From contig JANYGI010000215.1 in NCBI GenBank assembly GCA_025362495.1, positions 1 through 55,608 on the forward strand: DNA of 55,608 bases, given 5' to 3'. Made by a program: the position numbers and the translations under genes. Of the stretch, positions 35,594 through 42,938 are shown one piece after another; the stretch's first letter is position 1; the number at the start of each line of letters is the position of its first letter. Under the pieces are notes generated by a model. The model was not told the origin of the DNA, did no database searches, and was given only the letters and a program-made list of their open reading frames with translations. The stretch comes from Byssovorax sp. (GTDB lineage: Bacteria; Myxococcota_A; Polyangia; Polyangiales; Polyangiaceae).

Positions 35594-38446
35594 GTGGCCG
35601 ATCCGCATTCTTCTTCGCCGATCGAGGGCCTCCCGGTCGAGGCCGGGGACGCTCGCTACCATGCGCTCGAGGCGCCCACGATCCTCGAGTGGTTGCGCCC
35701 GCTGGAGCACGCCGGGCAGGGTCGCAAGACCAGCGCGAAGCGCCTCGGCGGCAAGGCGGCCATGCTCGGTCGCCTCCTGCGCGACGGCTTCCCCGTGCCG
35801 CGCGGGTGGGTGATCGAGGCCAAGCATTTCGATCAGCTGATCGAGGTGAGCCTGCCGCGCGGCCACGATCTCGGCTCGCTGATCAAGCTCGCTGGGACGC
35901 GCGCCGGCACCGATCACGCGGCTCGCGCGCGAGACCGCGTGCTCTCGCTGCCGCTGCCGCACGGGCTCACGGTGGCGGTGGAGCAGCTCTGGCGCGTGGT
36001 CGAGGCCGACGCGCCGTGGGGCCTCGCGGTGCGATCCAGCGCCACCGCCGAGGACCGCGAGGAGACCTCGCTCGCGGGCCTCGCGTCGTCCGTGCTCGGC
36101 GCGCGCGGCCCCGAGGCCATCGCTGCGGCGATCCGTCAGGTGTGGGCCAGCGCGTTCCTGCCGCGCGCGCTCACGTACCTGAGCCACGCGGGCGTGCGCG
36201 ATCTCGGCATGGCGGTGGTGCTCCAGCTCATGGTGGCGACCGAGGCCGCGGGCGTGCTGTTCACCGCGCCGCCGCCCGGGCTCGAGGGCGATCAATGGCA
36301 CGCCGAGGAGCGGCTGATCAACGTCACGCTCGGGCTCGGCGCGCCGGTCGTAGACGGGGCCGCGTCCGTCGATACGGTGCGCCTCGCGAAGCGGGGTGGG
36401 TCGATCATTTCGACTTCGGTTGCCGACAAACGGTGCGCGCTCGTCGTCGGCGCTCACGGCGTGGAAGAGTCGACCGTGGACGAGGGCCGCGCGCGACGCC
36501 CCGCCCTCTCGACCGAGACGCTGCACGTGCTCGGGCGCCTCGCCGATCGCCTCGATCAGACCGGCCCCGGCCCGTGGGACGTGGAGTTCGCGGTCGAGAT
36601 CGCCGCACCCGACGAGCCCCGCAAGGTGTGGCTGCTCCAGGCGCGCCCGATCACCGGTCACGGCTTCCCCGAAGGCGGCGACGCGAGCACCGTCTGGTCG
36701 CGCACCAACGTCGGCGAGGCGCTCCCGGGCGCCGCGACGCCGCTCACCTGGTCGATCGCGCGATCGTTCTCCGACAAGGGATTTCGCGAGGCGTTCGGCG
36801 CGCTCGGCTGCCATGTGCCCCGCGGCGCGCAGCTCGTCGGCAACGTGCACGGGCGCTTCTACTTGAACCTGACGACGTTCATGCAGATCGCCGCGCAGGT
36901 GCCGGGCCTGACGCCGCGCGCGCTCCTCACGGCGAGCGGCGGCGCCAACGACACCGTGATCGGCGTGCTCGAGCGAGAGGTCCGCGACATCTCGCGGCGC
37001 TCGTTCCTGATGAAGCTTCCGCTGACGGCGCCGCGTCAGATCGCCCGTCAAGCGCACCTCGAACGCGACGTGACGGACTTCGAGGCCGAGGCGGATCGCG
37101 CGCTCCGCGGCGTGTCGGACATGGACCTCACGCTGCTGCCCGACGACGGCCTCGCGACCACGCTCAAGGGCGCGAGCGCTCTCCTCGATCGCACCGGGAC
37201 GCTGATGCTGGCCTGCGCGTCGGCGTCGCTCGCGGGGCACCTCGCGCTGTGTTTCCTGCTCGATCGTGTGGCGCGGCGCCGCGTCTCGGCGCGCAGCTCA
37301 TCGACCGATGGCAACGCGCCGCTCACCGGCGGGAGCAACCTGGGCGCGGCCGAGCCGCTCGCGCAGGCCCTCGTCGGCGGCGTGCGCGAGCTCGAGAGCG
37401 CGGGCCCGGGCATCGCGCTGGCCCGGGTCGCCGAGACGGTGCGCTCCGATCCCGCGTCGTACGAGCGCCTCCTCGCGGGCGGGACGCTGCACCCCGCCGA
37501 TCTGCCGGCGGGCCCGGGGCGCCGCGCGATCGAGCACTTCCTCGAGCTGTACGGCGATCGCGCCGTGCGCGAGGCCGAGCTCGCCACGCCGCGCTGGCGC
37601 GAAGATCCGGCGCCGCTGCTCGACATGCTCGTCTCCAGCCTGCGCGCGCCGCCGAGCGATCCCGAGCGCGCCCTCGCCCGCGCGCGAGCCGTCGCCGATC
37701 GCGAGATGGCCCGCCTCGAGACCCACCTCAACTTCGTCGAGCTCGCGCTGGTGCGCACGCTGGTCGAGCGCACGCAGCGCTTCACGCGCCTCCGCGAGCG
37801 CATGCGGAGCTGGGTCACGCGCACGCTCGGCACGGTGCGCACCATCGCGCTCGACGTCGATCGCCGCCTCCGCCGCATCGATCCCACGCTCAAAGAGGGC
37901 AGCGTCTTCTTCTGCACCTACGAAGAGCTCACGGCCGCGCTCTCCAGCGGGCGCGCCGAGATCGGCCACGTCGTGCGGCTGCGTCGCGCCGAGCACGCGC
38001 GCGACGCGGCGCGGCCCGATCCTCCGCCCACGTTCATCGGGCGGCCACCGCCGGTGATGCTCCCGCCCGCGTCGGGCGACACGCTCGTGGGGCTGCCCGC
38101 GAGCGGCGGCGTCGTCGAGGGGCGCGCCCGCGTGCTCGAGCCGGGCGCGCGCGGTCTCGACACGGTGGAGCCCGGGGAAATCCTCGTCTCGCGCACCACC
38201 GACGTCGGCCTCTCGCCGCTGTTCCTCGTCGCGGCCGGCGTCGTCACCGAGCTCGGCGGGCCGCTCTCGCACGCGGCCGTCGTCGCCCGCGAGTACGGCG
38301 TCCCCGCGGTCGTCAGCGTCCCCGGCGCCACGCTCGCGATCCGCACCGGCGATCGCCTGCGCATCGACGGCGATCGCGGCATCGTCGAGCGCCTCGACGA
38401 GCGCCCGCCGCTCTCGATCCGCCCCCCGCCCCCGGCAAAATCATGA
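35594..38446 (+). CDS. PEP-synthase-like phosphotransferase (rifampin-phosphotransferase architecture)
   Basis: A 950-aa protein. Residues about 50-350 are a PPDK/PEP-synthase ATP-binding domain (LGGKAAMLGRLLRDGFPVPRGW; AVRSSATAEDREETSLAGL; LLQARPI). Residues about 370-800 are a helical domain of unknown specificity. Residues about 860-930 are the phosphohistidine swivel domain with LGGPLSHAAVVAREYGVPAVV and catalytic H893. There is no C-terminal PEP/pyruvate TIM barrel. That order, ATP domain - substrate domain - His domain, is the one of rifampin phosphotransferase, which transfers the beta-phosphate of ATP to a drug through the histidine. The real substrate is unknown. The stop overlaps the pseudouridine synthase ATG by 4 bp. 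Confidence 0.82.
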   Translation: MADPHSSSPIEGLPVEAGDARYHALEAPTILEWLRPLEHAGQGRKTSAKRLGGKAAMLGRLLRDGFPVPRGWVIEAKHFDQLIEVSLPRGHDLGSLIKLAGTRAGTDHAARARDRVLSLPLPHGLTVAVEQLWRVVEADAPWGLAVRSSATAEDREETSLAGLASSVLGARGPEAIAAAIRQVWASAFLPRALTYLSHAGVRDLGMAVVLQLMVATEAAGVLFTAPPPGLEGDQWHAEERLINVTLGLGAPVVDGAASVDTVRLAKRGGSIISTSVADKRCALVVGAHGVEESTVDEGRARRPALSTETLHVLGRLADRLDQTGPGPWDVEFAVEIAAPDEPRKVWLLQARPITGHGFPEGGDASTVWSRTNVGEALPGAATPLTWSIARSFSDKGFREAFGALGCHVPRGAQLVGNVHGRFYLNLTTFMQIAAQVPGLTPRALLTASGGANDTVIGVLEREVRDISRRSFLMKLPLTAPRQIARQAHLERDVTDFEAEADRALRGVSDMDLTLLPDDGLATTLKGASALLDRTGTLMLACASASLAGHLALCFLLDRVARRRVSARSSSTDGNAPLTGGSNLGAAEPLAQALVGGVRELESAGPGIALARVAETVRSDPASYERLLAGGTLHPADLPAGPGRRAIEHFLELYGDRAVREAELATPRWREDPAPLLDMLVSSLRAPPSDPERALARARAVADREMARLETHLNFVELALVRTLVERTQRFTRLRERMRSWVTRTLGTVRTIALDVDRRLRRIDPTLKEGSVFFCTYEELTAALSSGRAEIGHVVRLRRAEHARDAARPDPPPTFIGRPPPVMLPPASGDTLVGLPASGGVVEGRARVLEPGARGLDTVEPGEILVSRTTDVGLSPLFLVAAGVVTELGGPLSHAAVVAREYGVPAVVSVPGATLAIRTGDRLRIDGDRGIVERLDERPPLSIRPPPPAKS

Positions 38447-39372
38447 GCGGCGCGCTTCACTGGATCATCCGCGAGGGCGCCGGCGCCACCATCGCCGAGG
38501 CCCTCGCGCACGCGCCCGAGCACGCGCGCGCGGCCGCGACCGAGGGCCGCGCCTTCATCGACGGTCGCCGCGTCCTGCCGACAGATCTCGCAAATCCAGG
38601 GGAAACGCTGGTGATCTACGAGGCGCGCGACGCCGACGACACCGCCGTCCGCATCCTCGCGCACGTCGGCGGGATCATCATCGCCGACAAGCCCGCCTCG
38701 CTCCCGACGACGCCCGATCGCCGCGGCGAGCGCTCGCTCATCGGCGAGGTCGCGCGCCTGCTCGACGTCCGCGCCGTCCACGCGGCGTCGCGCCTCGACG
38801 TCGGCGTCAGCGGCGCGGTCCTCTGCGCCGTCGACGACATCGCGCAGCGCCACATCACCGAGGCGCGCGACGCGGGTCAGGTCCACCGCGTCTACGCGGG
38901 CATCGCTGGCGCCACGCTCACGGGCGAGGGCACCTGGGACGGCGCGATCGGCCGCGCGCCCGGCGGCTCCGGTCGCTCCAAGCCCATCCTCGGCGGCCGC
39001 GACGCCGAGCCCGCGTCCACGCGCTTCCGCGTCATCGCGACGGGCCGCGGCGCCACGCCGAAGGGCACCAGCACGCTCACCCGCTTCGAGCCGATCACCG
39101 GCCGCATGCACCAGATCCGCGTCCACGCTTCCGCTGCCGGCGCGCCGCTGATCGGCGACCGCGAGCACGGCGGCGCGCGCACGCTCGTCGACGCCCGCGG
39201 CCGCGTCCACGCCCTCCACCGCATCGCCTTGCACGCCGTCGCGGTCGAGCTCCCCGGCGAGAACGGCAAGCGCATCCGCGCCGTGTCGCCCATCCCCTAC
39301 GAGCTGCGCGCGATCTGGAAGATCCTCGACGGCGACGAGGCCGCGTGGGAGACCGTCGCCGCGCCCGCGTGA
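38443..39372 (+). CDS. RluA-type pseudouridine synthase
   Basis: A 309-aa protein with an S4-like N-terminal segment (about 15-60) and a RluA catalytic domain containing the key HAASRLDVGVSG with catalytic Asp119, then TRFEPITGRMHQIRVHASAAGAPLIGD. It isomerises uridines in rRNA or tRNA. The site cannot be assigned; the ADKPASLPTTP stretch matches the family's 'NKPAGLPVHP'. Translation is coupled (ATGA) to the large phosphotransferase, an unusual pairing. Confidence 0.85.
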   Translation: MSGALHWIIREGAGATIAEALAHAPEHARAAATEGRAFIDGRRVLPTDLANPGETLVIYEARDADDTAVRILAHVGGIIIADKPASLPTTPDRRGERSLIGEVARLLDVRAVHAASRLDVGVSGAVLCAVDDIAQRHITEARDAGQVHRVYAGIAGATLTGEGTWDGAIGRAPGGSGRSKPILGGRDAEPASTRFRVIATGRGATPKGTSTLTRFEPITGRMHQIRVHASAAGAPLIGDREHGGARTLVDARGRVHALHRIALHAVAVELPGENGKRIRAVSPIPYELRAIWKILDGDEAAWETVAAPA

Positions 39373-39407
39373 ATTCGCTCCGCGTCCCCGCCGTCTCTCC
39401 CCGACCC

Positions 39408-40022
39408 ATGTCACCTTCCCGCCCCGTGAAACGCGCTGCTTTCGCTGCTTTTTTCGGCGTCCTCGTGGCCGCCTTCGCCGGCAGCATGGTGGCCTTGGCC
39501 GAGCCCGCGAAGTCCGGCTCGGCGCCCGATCCCGCGCCGCACGCCAGCAAGAAGCAGTGGACGATCTCCATCGCCGCGCGCGCAGGCAAGGTCTCCGCCG
39601 AGCGCGCCGCCTCGTCCACGCTCGCGCAGCCGGCCGAATCACCGCGGGTCCTCGGCCGCTTCGCCGTCGAGCTCTACATCGGCCCCGAGCTGCTCGACCG
39701 CGTCCGCTTCAACGTCCCGCTCATGGGCGACGGCCCGGTCGAGCACAGCACCAGGCGCACGTACCACGACGCCGACACCGACAAGGTCACCACCAACCTC
39801 AAGGTCCGCCTCGCCGACAACCCGCGCGCCGCGTACCTCGTCCTCGTCGATCGCGTCACCGATCAGCGCACCCGCTTCGAGTGGCCGCCCGCCGCCGACG
39901 GCTCGCTCGTACCCTGGAAATCCGGCCTCAGCGACGCCGGGCCGAACGATTTCCCCGACGGCAGCGTCCGCGTGATGGGCTCGCCCACGGCCGACGGCGG
40001 CGCCCCGAAAGACGGCGGCTAG
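39408..40022 (+). CDS. Exported protein of unknown function
   Basis: A 204-aa protein with an N-terminal hydrophobic signal (VKRAAFAAFFGVLVAAFAGSMVALAEP) likely cleaved at ALA-EP. The mature part has about 150 residues of predicted beta-sandwich (GRFAVELYIGPELLDRVRFNVPLMGD; NLKVRLADNPRAAYLVLVDRVTD) and a Gly-rich end. The sandwich part resembles small calcium-binding or adhesin-like domains in shape only; no family is assigned. GTG at 39426 is an alternative start. Confidence 0.7.
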   Translation: MSPSRPVKRAAFAAFFGVLVAAFAGSMVALAEPAKSGSAPDPAPHASKKQWTISIAARAGKVSAERAASSTLAQPAESPRVLGRFAVELYIGPELLDRVRFNVPLMGDGPVEHSTRRTYHDADTDKVTTNLKVRLADNPRAAYLVLVDRVTDQRTRFEWPPAADGSLVPWKSGLSDAGPNDFPDGSVRVMGSPTADGGAPKDGG

Positions 40023-40089
40023 CTCCGCCCGCGGTCGAGTCGTGATAGAGCCTCGCCCGGCTCCGAATCACGCCTCGAAAGGACATCTC

Positions 40090-40917
40090 ATGGCCACCGG
40101 CACCCTGGCAGGAAAGACCCTCTTCATCACCGGCGCGAGCCGCGGCATCGGCCTTTCGATCGCGCTCCGCGCCGCGCGCGACGGCGCCAACATCATCATC
40201 GCCGCGAAGACGACCGAGCCCCACCCCAAGCTCCCCGGCACCATCTACACGGCGGCGAAAGAGATCGAAGCGGCCGGCGGCAAGGCGCTCGCCTGCGTCG
40301 TCGACATCCGCGACGAGGCCCAGATCGCCGCCGCGGTGGCCAAGGCGGTCGAGACCTTCGGCGGCATCGACATCCTCATCAACAACGCTTCTGCCATCAG
40401 CCTGACTGGCACCGTCGCCACGACGATGAAGCGCTACGACCTCATGCACGGCGTCAACACCCGCGGCACGTTCGCCTGCTCGCAGGCCTGCATTCCTCAC
40501 CTCCGCAAGGCGAAGAACCCGCACATCCTCAACAACTCCCCTCCGCTCAACATGGAGGCCAGGTGGTTCGGCCCCCACGTCGCCTACACCATGGCGAAGT
40601 TCGGGATGAGCATGTGTGTCCTCGGCATGGCCGAAGAGCTCAAGTCCGAGGGCATCGCCGTCAACGCCATCTGGCCGCGCACCGTCATCGCCACCTCGGC
40701 CGTGCAGAACCTCCTCGGCGGCGACAGCACCATGCAGGGCAGCCGCACCCCGGAGATCATGGCCGACGCCGCCCACGCGATCCTCTGCCGCCCGAGCCGC
40801 GAGTTCACCGGCAACTTCTGCATCGACGACGAGGTCCTCGCGGCCGAGGGCGTCACCGACTTCTCGAAGTACCAGACGGTCCCGGGCGCCACGCTGCTCC
40901 CCGACTTCTTCGTCTGA
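40090..40917 (+). CDS. Short-chain dehydrogenase/reductase (HSDL2-like)
   Basis: A 275-aa SDR. It contains the NAD(P)-binding FITGASRGIG, INNASA and the catalytic YTMAK. The stretches NIIIAAKTTEPHPKLPGTIYTAA and HILNNSPPLNME match the HSDL2/hydroxysteroid-dehydrogenase-like group. It interconverts alcohols and ketones on lipid-like substrates. The ATG at 40090 has AAAGGA upstream. The next gene starts 14 bp after its stop. Confidence 0.87.
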   Translation: MATGTLAGKTLFITGASRGIGLSIALRAARDGANIIIAAKTTEPHPKLPGTIYTAAKEIEAAGGKALACVVDIRDEAQIAAAVAKAVETFGGIDILINNASAISLTGTVATTMKRYDLMHGVNTRGTFACSQACIPHLRKAKNPHILNNSPPLNMEARWFGPHVAYTMAKFGMSMCVLGMAEELKSEGIAVNAIWPRTVIATSAVQNLLGGDSTMQGSRTPEIMADAAHAILCRPSREFTGNFCIDDEVLAAEGVTDFSKYQTVPGATLLPDFFV

Positions 40918-40931
40918 TCGAGGAGCGAACC

Positions 40932-41672
40932 ATGGCCGCCAAGAAGACCGCCGTGAAGCCGCCGCCCGCGGCCAAGCCCGCTCCCAAGAAGACGGCCGCC
41001 GCGAAGGCGAAGGCGCCCGCAAAGGCACCTGCGCCCGCGCCGAAGAAGGCCGCGCCGGCCGCTGTCGCTGCGCCGAAGAAGGCCGCGCCGCCCGTCGCCG
41101 CCGCTCCGGAGGCGCCCGCCGCGCCCGTCGTTGCAGCGCCGACGGCGGTCGTCATCACGGCGAAGAAGCCCGCGCCGAAGCGGACCGGCAACACCGCGAT
41201 CTCCTTCAAAAGCGCGGGTTTTCACCTCACTGTCATCAACGAGCTCCTCGACCTCGGCCACTTCGCCGACGCCTTCGAGGAAGCGCAGGAGAGCTCGGAC
41301 AAGGTCGAGGACTACGAGATCGATCCTCGCGTGCAGAAGTTCGTCGACGGCCTCGTCCTCACGGAAGAGCTCCTGGAGCAGGTCGTCAAGATTGGCCCTG
41401 ACGGCGGCGACGAGATCTACGCCGCGCTCGTCCCGGTGTGGGACGGCGAGGACGATCGCTTCGACATTGGCACCCTCGACGATCTCCACCTCCTCCCGAA
41501 CCTCGAGCGCGTCAGCCTCTATGCCATGGTGAGCGAGGGTATCGATCTGACGCCGCTGCGCGACGTCGCCACGCTCACCCACGTGAACATCAACCTCTCC
41601 AAGGGCTGGGCGAAGGGCTGGAACGTGCTCGACGAGCTCGCCGCCCGCGGCGTCGTGGTCACGCGCTCCTGA
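40932..41672 (+). CDS. Protein with Lys/Ala/Pro histone-like tail and a DUF6892-like domain
   Basis: A 246-aa protein. Residues 1-80 are a low-complexity Lys/Ala/Pro tract (AAKKTAVKPPPAAKPAP...) similar to histone H1 or AlgP tails. The remainder is a compact alpha/beta domain with GFHLTVINELLD and DGGDEIYAALVPVWDGEDDRFDIGTLDDL, resembling DUF6892-type proteins (moderate certainty). It ends in leucine-rich-like strands (NLERVSLYAMVSEGIDLTPLRDVATLTHVNI). The ATG follows AGGAG. The basic tail suggests nucleic acid or polyanion contact; no function is known. Confidence 0.7.
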   Translation: MAAKKTAVKPPPAAKPAPKKTAAAKAKAPAKAPAPAPKKAAPAAVAAPKKAAPPVAAAPEAPAAPVVAAPTAVVITAKKPAPKRTGNTAISFKSAGFHLTVINELLDLGHFADAFEEAQESSDKVEDYEIDPRVQKFVDGLVLTEELLEQVVKIGPDGGDEIYAALVPVWDGEDDRFDIGTLDDLHLLPNLERVSLYAMVSEGIDLTPLRDVATLTHVNINLSKGWAKGWNVLDELAARGVVVTRS

Positions 41673-41679
41673 TCGCTTC

Positions 41680-42878
41680 TCACCGCTCGTCGGCGCCGAT
41701 ATCGATGGTCCATTTCACCCGGGGATCGCCGTCGATATCGAGCGCGCCGGCGTTCGCGCCCACCGCAGCATCGCCCTTGTCGATGGCCGGTGATCCCGCC
41801 GCGAGGTGGAGATCACTGGCCGAGACGAGCAGCGGATCCTGGCTCACAGAGTGCCCACCATCGGTCACGCCGGTGAGCGCTCCCTTGAAGTACAGGTTGT
41901 AGTCAATCACGTTCTGCGAGTTCTTCGCGCCCCCGTCGGCGACAGTGCTGCTCCCCGTGGTGGCGACTACGATGTTGTTCTCGAAGTGATTGCCAGTGTT
42001 GCGGTTCTGCAGCAGCACCCCGGCGTCGGCCCAGCCGTTGCGCGAGCTGTTGACGATGGTGTTGTTGACGATCCAGCACTGCTCGGCGCTGCCGCCGCCG
42101 GGCCCGTTGCCGGCGTCGTAGCCGCCCGTCGCGATGCCCGTCACGTCGTTGTCGTAGAGGAAGTTGTCGCGCACGAGCACCGCGCGCGTGGCCTTCTGGT
42201 AGTGCTCGCTCGCCAGCTCGACGCCGAGATCGCAGTCGTGCGCGACGTTGCGCTCGATGGTGATCCCCGCGCCGCCATCCACGTAATAACACGCGGCCGA
42301 CTTCTCCCCGCCGTAGGCCGGGTTCTGCGCCGTGGTCATCTTGAAGGCCGTGTTGCCGCGCACCAGGCCATCGCGCACGCGGTTCACGCTGTCGAGGTCG
42401 GTCACGTCGGCCTGCGAGCAGCTCGCGCAGACGTCGGGCTCGAAGCCGATGAAGTCGAAGGCGATGTTGTTGACATCGTGGACGGTGTTGCCCAGCACCT
42501 CGAATTTGCGCACGTTCCCGTTCACCACCAGCGCCTCGCTCGGCCCGAGCACCAGATCGTGGAGCACGTTGTTCTCGAGGTGAACGTCCTCGCTCGGCGC
42601 CGGCTTCTCGCCATAGACGGCGATCCCGTGCGCCCCGATCCGCTGCTGCTGCCGCTCGCGCTGCTCGTCCCGCTGCTGCCGCCGGTCGACGTCGCGCTCG
42701 ATCCGCCTGCGCCGCCCGTCCCCGATCCGCTCGACGATCCGCCGCTCCCCGACGTCGATCCGCTCGCGCTCGCGGATGAGCTCGTCGTGCCCGATCCGCC
42801 GCATGCGGGCAGCGCTGCCACCACGCCGAGCCCGAGGCCAAGACCGAGACCGAGAAGCGAGCCGGAGTATTTCATCAT
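41680..42878 (-). pseudogene. Beta-helix lipoprotein with signal and passenger in different frames
   Basis: An ATG pair at 42878/42875 begins a lipoprotein signal (LGVVAALPAC) followed by a 50-residue Ser/Gly/Thr linker. At about 42640 the sequence continues in another frame as a right-handed parallel beta-helix (HGIAVYGEKPAPSEDVHLENN... NTVHDVNNIAFDF... VRGNTAFKM) ending at 41680 in DPRVKWTIDIGADER. The two halves cannot be translated as one chain without a frameshift. The N-terminal coils that usually precede such a passenger (YVS-type start, about 150-200 residues) are missing. A 12-bp direct repeat CCCCGATCCGCT occurs at 42633-42644 and 42720-42731. Deletion, or assembly error in the linker, would explain it. 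Confidence 0.6.
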
Positions 42879-42938
42879 TGCGATGCGCGAGCGTACCCGT
42901 TCGACGCGGCGCGCGATCACTGGTAAATCACGCCTCCC

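Noticed and set aside
35578-38442. Extension of the pseudouridine synthase frame leftwards to 1264 aa
   Set aside because: The added residues are low-complexity Arg/Ala from an out-of-frame reading of the phosphotransferase gene.
42630-42790. Short repeats that look like a tandem or CRISPR-like array
   Set aside because: They are codons of a Ser/Gly linker with no regular repeat-spacer pattern.
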